DNA of 64,000 nt from Gerris lacustris (GCA_951217055.1 OX578283.1:68032475-68096474); one strand, 5' to 3'. Shown: positions 42,701-53,990, numbered from the stretch's first letter. Made by a program: numbers and translations. Notes: generated from the sequence alone by a model not told the origin.

Positions 42701-42719
42701 TAAGTCCTATTTAAGACTT

Positions 42720-43670
42720 ACTGGTTCCATATTGTTATATATATAACTTAGTATGTACCACTATTATTCTAGCAGATGAACCCAATGTTCCAAGAATGGG
42801 GGGGGGGGGGGGGGGTGTTGAAATCTCATGTAGACAATGTACCTTCCTCACGATTTTAAGGGTCATGATACAAAATTTGGTCAAACACACAATATAACTG
42901 TAAATTTGAATAAATAATAAGGTTACTCTTCATTATAATACATAGATATGTCTGTCATTTTTATTTATTAAATGGGAGGGCCAAATTATGGCATCTAAGG
43001 AATATATAACTATATTTAAGTAGAGTTTTGTTATTTAAATTTATGTTGTACTTATAATAAGAAGTATTTGACTCAATGAGTTTGCATGTTTAAAAGTTAA
43101 TTCAGGTTGAAACAGGTTCTAGTGTATGTTAACATTACATTAAATATGAATATGGTAAGAGGTTCTAGAGTCGGGCTCTTACTCACTCAGCCCTTAAGGG
43201 ACCCTCATATAAGTAGCTATTTTTTTTAAAAAAAGGAAAAAAAAGTTCAAGTATTCAAGGGAAAAAAATTGACTTAATTTAGAAGTAAAGCTCTTTTGTG
43301 AGGCAGTTTTAACGCTCGCTAACGCTTTCCCCACATCTTTTCAGATGTGCTTGAAAAAATTCGCTTATATTTCTTGACATATAAAATGAAATTTTAAATT
43401 ACGTTAACACTGTTGTTCCTTTTCCACAATCTTGACGATGAAATAGGGAAACGTGTTCAATGTTGTGGATTTTTTCGATTTTGTTCTTTTTTCCTCCTTC
43501 ATGTTAACAAGGTAACAAGGGAAGAAAATAAACTTTTGAATTGTAGTTGGAAGTATTGATAAGTGACGGTGAAAAAAAAAAATGTATTTATCACAATGAT
43601 CGTAACAACTGGAAAAGATAAATTTAAGGGCGAGTAGAAAATAAAGTGTCGAAATACGTTGAATTACATT
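42720..43670. other. AT-rich sequence, unassigned
   Basis: Contains a poly-G run (42799-42815) and A/T runs. No gene supported. Confidence 0.45.
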
Positions 43671-43674
43671 ATAT

Positions 43675-44265
43675 TTAAAAATAGACTGCCAATTGGTGTA
43701 GCACTTAGCTTCCTCGCATCCTATCACGTACTTTATTCATTTTATGCTTTTACAAGCTATTATAGTCTAATTTATGTAATTGTTTCTCCCGTTTTTTTGA
43801 TTTGTCAAAATTTGTTTTACTTTTTTACATGAATTATAATATCAATTTAGACAATGTTAAAGAGCACCGACCGACAGTTCAAATTAATCTGGGGTTATCT
43901 GCGGGTTACTTTCGATGAAGTATAAAAGTTTCATACAAATCAGATAAGTACTTTGAAGCTATAGGTGTAAATAAATAAATGTTTGTACGCATGTGGAAGA
44001 GAAACAAATTGACGAAAAGGATGGACCATCAATGAGCTAATTATGACCTACCATCTAAACTTCATTAAAATCGGACGTGTAGTTTTTAAAATATTATAAG
44101 AGCTACAGACCGACAGACAGACACGGACCCAATAATTGTCCCTGATGTCTGAAACGGATTTCTGTCTTGGAATTTTTGAAATCGGAGACATCAAATATTT
44201 TTGTCTTCAAACGATCCCATAGCTTCCGTTGCCTTCGGTAAGCTCGGAAACAAAATACTTATTTT
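43675..44265 (+). repeat. Interspersed family S, fullest copy
   Basis: Runs from 'AAATAGACTGCCAATTGGTG' through 'TTCATACAAATCAGATAAGT', 'ATTAAAATCGGACGTGTAGT', a 'GACCGACAGACAGACACGG' tract and 'CTGATGTCTGAAACGGATTT' to 'AGCTTCCGTTGCCTTCGGTA' and AGCTCGG. It serves here as the reference for the other S pieces. No frame is conserved between copies. Confidence 0.82.
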
Positions 44266-44304
44266 TTCCATTTCATGGAAAAATATTGAATCATGGATAT
44301 GCTT

Positions 44305-44395
44305 TTTTGCTGGACGCCCTTTTTGCTGGACGCACTTTTGGCTGGACGCACTTTTTGCTGGACGCACTTTTTTCTGGACGCACTTTTTGGCACAC
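44305..44395. repeat. 17-bp tandem repeat
   Basis: About five copies of 'TTTTTGCTGGACGCACT' with small changes (GCC, GGC, TTC variants). Confidence 0.9.
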
Positions 44396-44409
44396 TTGGT
44401 GGACCTCTT

Positions 44410-44765
44410 TCATGATCCTAGGTACGAAATAAGTTAGTAGACCAAATATCAAGTTGATGGTAGTTTGTAACTTAATAGGTGACCACTTTCATTTGGAGTA
44501 ATATTTGAATAACTAACCTCTCAAGGGACAAAGTACCATCAACTTGATTATTGGTCTACTAACTAAGTTCTTACTCAGGATCATGAAAATCACATTGCCC
44601 CCCAAAAAGGGCGGGACATGGCCGCTCTCCACCGGTTTGTTTTTTGTCAAATGCCTATTGCCAACCTATGTCCCGCAGACGAACTTAGGCGACACAAAAT
44701 TTTAGCTTGATGTTAGTCAAACACTTTTTTGCACGCCATCTCCTGCACTAAATTTACAATATAAA
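44410..44765 (-). repeat. Interspersed family T with terminal inverted repeat
   Basis: 44411-44586 is an inverted repeat: 'CATGATCCTAGGTACGAAAT...' outside, 'AGTAGACCAAATATCAAGTT' inside, mirrored by 'TTGGTCTACTAACTAAGTTC' and CAGGATCATG. The rest (44587-44765) contains 'CTATGTCCCGCAGACGAACT' and 'AGCTTGATGTTAGTCAAACA', the inverse of 8160-8280. Confidence 0.72.
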
Positions 44766-44833
44766 AAATAAATTATTGAATTTATATAGTCAATTTTTTT
44801 TGCAAATTAATAAATGGTCCATTCATTTTATAT

Positions 44834-44966
44834 GTTTGTTCCAACCACACCTCAAACTAGTTTCAAACTGTACGACGCATGTGCATTAGCAAAAAACGCT
44901 CAAATGTGGTCCGATGCGCATGCATCGGACTGTTCCAAACCAATTTGAAGTGTGGTTGGAACAAAC
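44834..44966. repeat. Inverted repeat
   Basis: Outer 'TTTGTTCCAACCACAC' pairs with 'GTGTGGTTGGAACAAA'; inner 'GTCCGATGCGCATGCATCGG' folds on itself. Confidence 0.82.
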
Positions 44967-44989
44967 CTAATATAAATTTGAAACCTTTT

Positions 44990-45290
44990 ATGCATTTTTT
45001 TTACTGGTCTTATATTACTTTGCTTTGTAAGTTTTATCGCACATTTCCGTTTCCTGAATTTTGAACCACTTCCCGTCATTCAATCTTTCCCAAATTTTGC
45101 ACATAGATACAACTAAGGTGAAGAATACAGAAACCAAAAATTAAAAAATAAAAATAAAAAAATGGCGTCAAATTTATTTGCTTTTTAAGTTTCATCGCAC
45201 CCCTATTACCCCAATTTTGAACCACTTACCGTCATTCAATCTTCCCCAAATTTTGCACAAAGATACAACTAAGGCGAAGAATACAGAAAC

Positions 45291-45322
<32 letters not shown>

Positions 45323-45475
45323 GTCAAATTTATTTGCTTTTCTAGTTTCATCGCACACCTATTACCCCAATGTTGAACCACTTACATTCATTCAATCTTC
45401 CACAAATTTTGCACATAGATACAACTAAGGTGAACAATACAGAAACCAAAAAAAAAAAAAAAAAAATTGAAAATA
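44990..45475. repeat. Three tandem 157-bp units ending in poly-A
   Basis: 'TTTGCTTT..AAGTTT(T/C)ATCGCAC' begins at about 45020, 45178 and 45335. Each unit contains 'CACTTACCGTCATTCAATCT'-type and 'TTTTGCACATAGATACAACT'-type words and ends in 'ACAGAAACC' plus an A-rich tract of variable length. Confidence 0.9.
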
Positions 45476-45479
45476 AGAC

Positions 45480-46190
45480 CAGTTTTGAAAAATGGCATTT
45501 TTATATTAATTATTTTTTATTTTAAATTCAATATTCTGTTTAAATCCTTTGTAGGTGAAAACTGAGTGAAGTTTTAAGTCCGTTGGTACTTTGTTTCTGT
45601 ATAGCTTTGTTTAGTTAATTAATGAACCCTTTTTGGCTTTATCCGGGACTTTGTCCGTCAAAACTTTAATACCAGACTAACTTTTGTCCTAATTCCTTAC
45701 CCACTCTTTATCACCCTTTTACAAATCTCTCATTCATTAACAGATTCATCTTGGCTTTGATTTACATTTGAATATTGTAATTTCTTGGTGGCCAAGTGAA
45801 AATGTTTCTTATTTGACTTTTTATTTCATCATTTTACATTGGTAATATCCATAACTATCTAACTAGCGGTGAACTCAAACTTGTTCGGGGAAGTTTTGTG
45901 TAACTTGTCAAAAAGTCATTTTAATTTACCTTAGAAAATCTATATTAATATTTATTGATCAAAATCAAAACCTTATTTCAGTGCTGCGACATTAGTATAC
46001 ACGTACGTCAGCAATCGTTTTAAATTAAATTACCTATAATTAGTCTGTTCATTTCTCTGATTATCCTAATAATTTGAATTTTTCCTTTTTCACGTCTTAT
46101 TTTAACACAACTGCAAGAAAGTTTTAAAATGGACCGATTTCTCTCAAATATGCACTAATAGAAAACGCCGCTTCCAATTTTATTAAATTT
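45480..46190. other. AT-rich sequence, unassigned
   Basis: No coding or repeat signal that I recognise. Confidence 0.45.
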
Positions 46191-46194
46191 GGTA

Positions 46195-46985
46195 GTTATT
46201 TTATTTATTTACTAGGCATCGCGTGGCTCTATCATTGAAGCGAGCGTATTGCAATAAAATACTGAAAATTGAAATTTGTTAATCATGATGAATGTCATAG
46301 TTGAAGATAAGTGGAAGAGGGTAGTGAGGAGTAGAGTGGGGGTACTCGGTACAAAGCTTTACTTCCTAACAAACCTACACACAAAACGACTATAAGAATC
46401 TCAACCACCCGTAATAGCTTTTAAACTAATATTATAAATGTATCACTTCTTGTTGATGATCAATCAAGTTGAAATTTTACATACTTGTTTCAATTGTACT
46501 TTAGACGATGTACATGAAGTTTTATTAAGATCGTTACGTTAGAACGTAAGATGTCGGTAAAAAGGTTGGTTTCTCTATTTTAAACGTTTAGGTCCGCTTT
46601 AATAGTTTTAGCGATCTTTATTAATTCATTGCAGTGTCGTTGTTGGTTTAACTAAAAAAATGTATTTTGAAAAAAATGTTCATCTCATCGAGTAGGTGAT
46701 GATAGAATTCTTTCCCGTCCTGAAATTCCAATTTTAAATTTGAAGCTCACGTTTACGCGAGCATTGCGCGCGAACTCTTGGACGGATCACGTTATCCAAC
46801 GAACTTAGCCTGAGTATTATTAAGAAGATCATGTATACCAAATTTCAACTAAATCGGTCAACTTTTACTCAAGTTATCGTCACACGCGTAAACGTTACTG
46901 AAAGACAGACAGACAGACAGACAGGCAGACAGACAGACAGACAAGATGACAGACTTACGCTCGCTTCAATTATTAATTTTTTGGG
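46195..46985 (+). repeat. Interspersed family R, near full-length copy
   Basis: From 'CATCGCGTGGCTCTATCATT' through 'TTACGTTAGAACGTAAGATG', 'CGTTTAGGTCCGCTTTAATA', 'GTTATCCAACGAACTTAGCC' and 'CTCAAGTTATCGTCACACGC' to a (CAGA)n tract (46902-46942). Paralogous to 62640-63420. Confidence 0.82.
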
Positions 46986-47129
46986 CGTTAAACACCAGAG
47001 GTTCATTACACCCATACAATTTTTAAATTACATAACAATTATCACATAGCAAAACATTATTATAAACATTCAAAATACTGATGAATTCAGATGTGTTTGT
47101 AAAGGTCAGCGTCTTGTAAGTAAAGTATC

Positions 47130-47303
47130 AGTTAAGTTATTGTGGTCTGATTGTCAGCTAGATTGTCGGGTAAGTCACCTGTACTTCTCAGTTGCTCTAG
47201 TTGTTGGCAGTCAGTCAGGAGATGTGCTACAATAAATGTATCGTCACATAGTCTACATCTTGGTATCTCCCTATCTCTAGTAAACAAGTAATTGTGAGTT
47301 AGT
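47130..47303 (-). pseudogene. LINE A, C-terminal zinc-finger piece (distal half)
   Basis: Downstream half of an interrupted I-superfamily-like LINE ORF2. From LTHNYLFTRDREIPRCRLCD it reads on to HLLTDC, giving C-x2-C-x8-H-x4-C, the C-terminal nucleic-acid-binding knuckle of RNase H-bearing LINEs. The frame continues to a stop near 47132. 47292-47303 is the target duplication created by the insertion of LINE B. Across that insertion the reading frame joins cleanly to 48019-48485. Confidence 0.78.
47292..47303. repeat. 12-bp target duplication of LINE B, left
   Basis: TTGTGAGTTAGT, repeated at 48019-48030. Confidence 0.85.
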
Positions 47304-48018
47304 AGAAGTAGTAGTAAGGGGGCGGGGAAGCCAAGCCTGGCAAATAGACCACATTCGGGTCCTTTTTGCCAACCCCAGTAACTCACACCTATCGAACCAC
47401 CACAGAATTACCCTCGAATTTCCTTGTTTGGGTCACAAAGGAGAGAATATCTTGCCACTTTAGTGTGACAAACTCCTCTTCCCTGATTTCCCCTGCTCCT
47501 AAAGTTAAATAAGTAGTCGAACTCAATAAGACAAAGTATATTTTCAAAGACTAAATACAAAAGAATTACAATAAGGATCTTATTACTATATTACGTCGAA
47601 GTCTGGCTACTCAAGTCTTCCCTTGTTGCTGGGTAGGTCCTTTTATATGGCCTAGGGTCAAGATACTGGAGATAGCTGGGTCACATATCTTTAGATGATT
47701 CACATGTCGCGTTTCTTAGTGTGAGTTTCCCGTGTGACACATGTAGATATGACAGTGTGACTCATATAGATATAACTCTAATAGATGGAAACGTAGTCTT
47801 CCATATCCTTCACATACTCCCACAAAGTGGAAGGCTGTCTCCTCTTCAAGCCCACACAATGGACATGTGGGGTCGTCTTCAATCTTCAATAGTGCCAGAT
47901 GTCTTCTGAGCTGGCAATGCCCTGTCAAGACTCCAACCATATTTCTTAGATTGGGTCTACCTAATCCCATAAGCCACTTGGTTTTCCCTTTGTCTAGATT
48001 AGGCAGTAGCATTAGTAG
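47304..48018 (-). mobile_element. LINE B, 5'-truncated insertion inside LINE A
   Basis: A 715-bp minus-strand insert. Its coding part (about 48012-47716) has WLMGLGRPNLRNMVGVLTGH, then LRRHLALLKIEDDPTCPLCG and ETAFHFVGVC. This is a LINE ORF2 C-terminus with C-x2-C-x8-H-x4-C, of a different subfamily from LINE A. A 3' UTR of about 400 bases follows and ends in (TAC/TACT)n-like CTTACTACTACTTCT instead of poly-A. It is bounded by exact 12-bp duplications, as target-primed reverse transcription makes. Confidence 0.8.
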
Positions 48019-48030
48019 TTGTGAGTTAGT
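48019..48030. repeat. 12-bp target duplication of LINE B, right
   Basis: Exact copy of 47292-47303. Confidence 0.85.
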
Positions 48031-48485
48031 CTAGTATGTCCTATTCTCAGTCTACAGAGTACCGTCTCTTCCTTTCTGTTTTTTCTGTATGAAGAATTCC
48101 AGTTGACAATTTGAAGTTTTATACGTCTCAGTTTGTTGTTAGTTGTGCCAGTCCAAATTTGTTGCCATTTCTCCTTCATCTTTGATTTACCGTAGTTATC
48201 GAAGTCTTTAGTTGTAATTTCCGTGTCTGTGGGTTGTCCTTCAGTTATTGCTTGTTTTGCTGCATGTCCGCAGTTTCGTTTTCAGAAATTCCTATGTGGC
48301 TGGGTATGGGTATTCAACAAAATCTTACATGTAAATTAGTTCCGTCCATTATTTTTTTCATTTTCATAACTGTCAAGTTTTGGGTGTACAATTTTCCTAA
48401 TGCCATTAAAGTTGATTTCGAGTCAGTGTAAATTGATGCTATGTTGCTCCTCCTTAATTCGCTGCTGATTTGAGGGCTTGTAAGA
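48019..48485 (-). pseudogene. LINE A, RNase H piece (proximal half)
   Basis: Reading leftwards, the region holds the end of a LINE RNase H domain: 'PSHIGISENETADMQQN' near 48310-48255, matching W-x-P-S-H-x-G-I-x-x-N-E-x-A-D. A stretch with KEKWQQIW follows, then RKNRKEETVLCRLRIGHTRL, the usual lead into the zinc knuckle. Several small frame changes and stops occur between 48300 and 48480. RNase H would remove template RNA during LINE copying. The RT domain is not in the window. Confidence 0.73.
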
Positions 48486-48544
48486 ATTTATGTAGTTATC
48501 CAGCGTCCAAATATCATTATTAAATATCAATTATGTCTATTCAA

Positions 48545-48840
48545 TTAAAAATAGTCTGTCAATTATTGTGGCACATAGCCACCACCACGCAAAAACTTTA
48601 ATAAATAAGGTTCTTAAATAATGTTATGCGTTTACAAACCATTATTGTCCTTTTATTTTAAATCTTTCAGATGAATTCGATTTTTTACATGAATAAAAGA
48701 GCGTAGATGCTTAACATTAATCTAGGATCATCTGTGGGCTACGTTCGACATAACGTAAACACTGTTTTAAAAATCAGATAAGCATTGTAATTTTTTATAG
48801 GTATTGAAATGTGGATCACAAATATAGATCTTTATTACAA
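48545..48840 (+). repeat. Family S, 5' part
   Basis: 'AAAATAGTCTGTCAATTATT', 'GTGGCACATAGCC' and 'ATCTAGGATCATCTGTGGGC' with TACGTTCGACATAA parallel 43680-43960, with many changes. Confidence 0.6.
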
Positions 48841-48899
48841 AATGGTGGCCATTACACCCAAAAGAACCAAATAAGTGCATACCTAAGATTTTTTGCCCC

Positions 48900-49690
48900 C
48901 CTAAATGATAACACTGTTTGTACCCCAAAATTCAACTTTTTTGTACATACTTTGGTAAAAATAAGCAGGTCAAGTGTGTAGTTAGCACACAGCGAGGGTC
49001 CGTAGGCCACACTATAATAGTGTTTAACTGTAAAGTGTATAAACAGTGTTTTTTTTAAAATACTAAAAAGCTTACTTTGAACCATTCTAAGGGTCTGATA
49101 TTCTCAAAACACACTCTGATAAAGTATTATTTTGCCACTGAACCGGACTACAATTATATAAATACATCGAAAAGACCATAATTATAAAAAAACGTATTTT
49201 GTCAATAAAAAATAAAATAATATTTTTATCAAAATTTCCAAAAAGTGGTATCTTTACTTTTGGTCGAAGAATGTTCAGGAATTTTTCAGATCTTTTGCAC
49301 TTCACATAAGCGAGATAGAGGGGGGGGGGGGGGGACACGTTTCAAACCCGCTTCCAACTCGCCTACGCTCGCCCTATCAAAGTTATAACCAAAGAATTAT
49401 ATATTTTTGTAATCAGCTCGACGTACCCTTTCATATGATACCCCTCACGGTGTCGAAAAAAAAAATGTTTAACCCTAAAGTTTTTTTACCCTAATTTTTT
49501 TGAAAAATGTTTTTTTTAAGTCGCTATTTTTTAAAATATGTGGGCAGGTACAAGACACATACATGCCAAATTTTAAAGTGATCGGACACGAAAGGTGTAG
49601 CCGTGAGAGCACGCGAGAGGACTGACGGACAGACACACGCAGGAAAATATAAGGGTCCTTGGTTTTGCCTACGGACCCTAAAAAAGACAA
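48900..49690 (-). repeat. Interspersed family P, copy 4
   Basis: Inverted relative to copies 1-3: 'CACACAGCGAGGGTCCGTAG', 'GATACCCCTCACGGTGTCGA', 'GTGATCGGACACGAAAGGTG', 'CCTTGGTTTTGCCTACGGAC'. It has a 15-G run (49319-49334). Confidence 0.84.
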
Positions 49691-49694
49691 TAAT

Positions 49695-49978
49695 GTAGGA
49701 GATATGAATTTTTATGAACAAAGAAACCCTTTTTGTAGCCTGCTTGCAAGTACTTGACGGAAATTTTTAATAATGTTTTCTTAACTTAAAGGGTTTTTTT
49801 TTTTTTTTTCGCTATTTTTGTTTCTGTCTGATATTCTAATTGACAACTGCTATTACTATTAAAAAACAAACTAATGCATTAATAAACTATAGTATAAAAA
49901 AAACGCCTGTATTTATATTTGTAACAAAAGTAACTATCTAATCCGTCCATATGGTATCAGATTTATGACTTTTATATT
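49695..49978. other. AT-rich sequence, unassigned
   Basis: A run of about 18 T at 49793-49809; otherwise nothing. Confidence 0.45.
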
Positions 49979-49980
49979 AA

Positions 49981-50839
49981 TCTAAGATCCGGTATAGGAA
50001 ATATAATATACCCTCATCTGTTATTTAATGATAATAAAGAATATATGATAGAGAATTCATAGATAGATACATCGCAAATAGGTTGCCTAGCTAAATCGCG
50101 TACCGATGATGTTAAATAATAAAATGTTTACTTAACTTCCCCTTACTTCAACTTCCTCGATATGTTATTTATGAAAATCAAAAATTAGCTGAGAGAATTC
50201 ACCCCCAAGGAAATCAAAAAATAAGGGTTGCCTACTTTCCCCTCTGGCCAACTATGGAGTTGCCAGGTATTAATAGGTGAGTAAACGTAATTAATATACC
50301 CTCATAAGTTATTATATCGAATTATATATCATGTGAAAGGTAATTTTATTCCCAATCCAACCGTATTAGGTTGCCTTATCAAAAAGTTGTTTGAATCCAT
50401 GGTTGCCTAGATTTTAGATCTAACATTTAGAATTTTAATTTAGAATTCAAGGCAACCTACTACGGTTGCATTGGGAATAAAATTACCTTTCATTTGATAT
50501 ATTATTCGATATAATAACTTATGAGGGTATATTAATTACGTTTACTCAACTGTTTATACCTGGCAACTCCATTGTTGGCCAGAAGGGAAAGTAGGCAACC
50601 CTTATTTTTTTAATTCCTTGGGGTGAATTCTCTCAGCTAATTTTTGATTTTCATAAATAACATCGGGGAAGTTGAAGTAAGGGGAAGATAAGTAAACATT
50701 TTATTATTTAACATCATCGGTACGCGATTTAGCTAGGCAACCTATTTGCGATGTATCAATCTATAAATTCTCTATCATATATTCTTTATTATCATTAAAT
50801 AACAGATGAGGGTATATATTTCTTATACCGGATCTTAGA
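49981..50839. mobile_element. 859-bp palindromic (fold-back) element
   Basis: Arms of nearly 400 bases each: the left arm begins TCTAAGATCCGGTATA and the right arm ends TATACCGGATCTTAGA. Matching inner blocks include 'GGTTGCCTAGCTAAATCGCG', 'GAGAGAATTCACCCCCAAGG', 'ATACCCTCATAAGTTATTAT' and 'GGTAATTTTATTCCCAAT'. The unpaired centre is about 70 bases (near 50385-50450). Arms differ by scattered substitutions and 1-3 base indels. No coding frame. Confidence 0.92.
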
Positions 50840-50844
50840 CTATA

Positions 50845-51960
50845 TTATCGTTATATCAGAAGTGTAATTTAAAAAGTAATAAATTAAAGTGTCTAAAAGT
50901 ATGCAGTTCTGTAAAATGAAAATAATTCAATAGTTAATGTCGTTACTTCAATTTTATAGTGTAATAAAGTTTGTGAATTCTAGTAGTTTTAGTAGAACAC
51001 AATATATAGCTTGAGTTAAACTTTAATTCGTTTCCATTATAGTTTCCGGTTTACAGGACGTAAATCGGAATTGGTCTTTTAAATCTATTTTACTCGTATT
51101 TCCAGTTGGCTTAACTTAGTACTTACGAGTTGATAATAAGGAAATAATGAACATTTTAAGTACCTAGAGTAGTACTTTATCTTTTAGATGGTTAATGTGT
51201 CAAAAATTATTTATCAAGTATTAGTCCATAGTTAGATTTATTCAACCAATTATAAAACTTATTTTTTAGGGATTATGTTGAACTAAAGTAATAATTATGA
51301 ATTTAGCTAGTTGCCAAATATCGATCAAGACTATTGTAATAATAAACAACTGAAAAGTTATCAATTTAACCCTTTTTTAAAAATAAATCTCGAATTATGA
51401 GTGGGAAATGGGAAATTTCCTTTAGCTTTTTCTAGAAAGATTTTGTATTTAAATGATCCCAGTCTGCGTTTAACTACTAAAGTTTACCATCTATCTGCTA
51501 TTAGCTGAAACTAACAGAACTCTCTTTTCAGAATGGCAAATTAAATTTGCATTAATGTGCACTAGTTCTTCTTATAATTTTATTTTTGAACAATTTTAAA
51601 ACTACCAAATTTCAACTTGTAAATTTGGCTAATGACTGAGGTGGAAATAATTTGGCAGTCTAACTTTGTTTGAATTTACTAAATGAGGCATTAATTCTGG
51701 ATCTATTGAGCGAAATTGTGTCCCTTAAGAAATAATAATTTCAAGATAAAAAGAACTTTTTATATACTAAGTTAGTGAAAAAAAAATAGTCCCGAATTTA
51801 TTTACTTCACATAAATGACAACCATCCAGAGAGCTGATCTTAAACCTATAAAAGGATAAATCTTTGTACACCGCAGCAATCATAGAATCCTTAAACGGAA
51901 AGATTTCCAACTCCCCTCTTTATCTACCTGTGTTAGACTACTAGAGCTCCACGGGAATTA
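50845..51960. other. AT-rich sequence, unassigned
   Basis: No motif recognised. Confidence 0.45.
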
Positions 51961-52047
51961 GCGGTTAATATTGTAACTAAATCTTTTACACCATTCAAAA
52001 GATATAGAGCTTCTTAATTCAAAGAAATAAATTAATTTGTCAATTTA

Positions 52048-52113
52048 CTAGATTCGAACCCGGGAACTTTCTCATTCTGAGCTATCGCGCATCTTATTCG
52101 GCCACCGAGGCTG
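52048..52113 (-). repeat. tRNA-like head, SINE-type
   Basis: The reverse strand reads CCTCGGTGGCCGAATAAGAT (A-box region) and GTTCCCGGGTTCGAATCTAG (T-arm/B box) with tRNA-like spacing. The acceptor stem does not close, so it is probably a SINE head; no second copy was found here. Confidence 0.5.
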
Positions 52114-52119
52114 TTTGTT

Positions 52120-52890
52120 TTTTTGTATTGTTTATTTACAAAATAGTACAAATGTCAAAAGATCATAATTAGTTTACAATTTTAACCACCATATGGAGCG
52201 CTAGTGCTCTTACACCTCTAGAATACTGGAGTTGAATACCCCTGGTACAACGGATCTCCCCAACACCAAATCTAAGCGTGCCATCGATATATTTGAAATA
52301 ATATAATCGATATTTCGTGTTTTGCTGTCATTCAATGTTTATCTATCACAAATTTGAGACCCGTCAAAATGAAGATTGCGTAAATATTGGATATGGCAAA
52401 ACAAATAAAATAACTTGCGGATTTTTTCCGAACTAACTTTCCGCACAGCAAAATTTGCTGAAAACTAATTAAATTCTGCTGAAAGATGAATTAAAGTATT
52501 AAAATAATGCATTGTCATCGTGTTCTTAGCTATGCTAAAAGTTTCAAATGCCTAGCTATTCGGGAAGTTAGTTAGAAATCGATTGCCAGATTTGTACCGG
52601 ACAAACAAACAAACAAACAAGAATGCAAGCTAATAAAAACGTAGTAAAATAAATTGCATTTCACGTTGAATACGTGTTAATTTAATAACTACGTTAATAA
52701 CTATTAATAAAAGCTTATCAGTCTTCATGAAGAATTATCAGTACCTAAGAGCGATCAATAAGTTATTGACTAAGTAACAAATTGTAAGAACCATCACAAT
52801 TATAACCACTTTAGAAGCTCCTACATCTTATACATCTCATAAGTAACATTGAGATTCCATTCGTTAAATGCTGAGATTAAAGCTTTCTGC
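52120..52890. other. Unassigned sequence
   Basis: Contains an (ACAA)n stretch at 52600-52620. No gene supported. Confidence 0.4.
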
Positions 52891-52894
52891 TTCC

Positions 52895-52935
52895 GAGCTT
52901 ACCGAAGGTAACTGAAGCTATTTGATCGTTCTGAA
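52895..52935 (-). repeat. Family S, 3' terminus
   Basis: 'CCGAGCTTACCGAAGGTAAC' equals the inverse of the S end at 44225-44250. Confidence 0.65.
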
Positions 52936-52945
52936 GAACATAGTC

Positions 52946-53518
52946 CCCAGGCCACCATAAGAAGTGAGTCGCTGATTGATAGAGTTTTCTTACCTTATGG
53001 AATCGCTTATTTATGCCTTGTCCACCGATGAATTGGGTATATGGCAACTGGGCGCTGGGCCATTTCTTTTTTGTTGACATGGCAAACTTGCCCTTCTGCG
53101 GGAACATTGAAAAGAGATAGATAAAGTCATGATTTTTACAGGATCGTTTAATTAAATTATTTCAAAAACAGTGGTAAAGGTGGCCACCGATAAGAGTGGG
53201 CCGTTTGGGGTGTCCACCGCCCCAAACATATCGCTTTGCGGGGACGTTATAAAGAAAACGGCCCACTCATATCGGTGGCCACTTTTACCACTGTTTTTTT
53301 AAATAATTTAATTAAACAATCCTGTGAAAATCAAAACTTTATCTATCTCTTTTCAATGTTCCCGCAGAAGGGCAAGTTTGGCATGTCAACAAAAAAGAAT
53401 TGGCCCAGCGCCCAGTTGCCATATACCCAATTCATCGGTGGACAAGGCATAAATAAGCGATTCCATAAGGTAAGAAAACTTTATCAATCAACGACTCACT
53501 TCTTATGGTGGCCTGTGG
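52946..53518. mobile_element. 573-bp palindromic element with a mirrored reading frame
   Basis: Arms about 52946-53211 and 53254-53518, loop about 42 bases. Both arms hold the same open frame in divergent copies: minus strand 53107 downwards and plus strand 53356-53523, each starting MFPQKGKF and containing WPSAQLPYTQFIGG and FHKVRKLYQS, with only a few residue differences. I do not recognise the protein. Conservation is expected because the arms are duplicates, so coding is not shown. A GTAAGAAAA donor-like word sits in each arm. Confidence 0.85.
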
Positions 53519-53533
53519 ACTAACAAAAAAAAA

Positions 53534-53535
<2 letters not shown>

Positions 53536-53594
<59 letters not shown>

Positions 53595-53596
53595 CT
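53536..53596. repeat. Poly-T run of about 55 bases
   Basis: Uninterrupted T run at the junction between the palindrome and the 222-bp tandem repeat. On the minus strand it is poly-A. Confidence 0.95.
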
Positions 53597-53990
53597 TGTT
53601 CTTCAGAACCATGTCTCTGGGGGCCCTAGGAAAATGAAGGACTTTAAGGAAAAAAAAATGCGGTATTTAGATTAAGTTTTCTCTTTTGACATCAATTGGT
53701 ATATCTGCACTATTTGGCCCACCTACTTCGTACTGGTCCGATTTACTTGGTTTTAGTTAATTTTCGAAAAAAAAAAATATATCCATGTGAAAAAAAAATA
53801 TCCATTTTTTTTTTTTTTGTTCTTCAGAACCATGTCTCTGGGGGACCTAGGAAAATGAAGGAATTTAAGGAAAAAATTTGCGGTATTTAGATTAAGTTTT
53901 CTCTTTTGACATCAATTGGTATATCTGCACTATTTGGCCCACCTACTTCGTACTGGTCCGATTTACTTGGTTTTAGTTAATTTTCGAAGA
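53596..53990. repeat. 222-bp tandem duplication
   Basis: 'TTGTTCTTCAGAACCATGTC' starts at 53596 and 53818. Both units run through 'GACATCAATTGGTATATCTG' and 'TTCGTACTGGTCCGATTTAC' to 'TTAGTTAATTTTCGAA'. Each unit is preceded by a T run. Confidence 0.93.
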
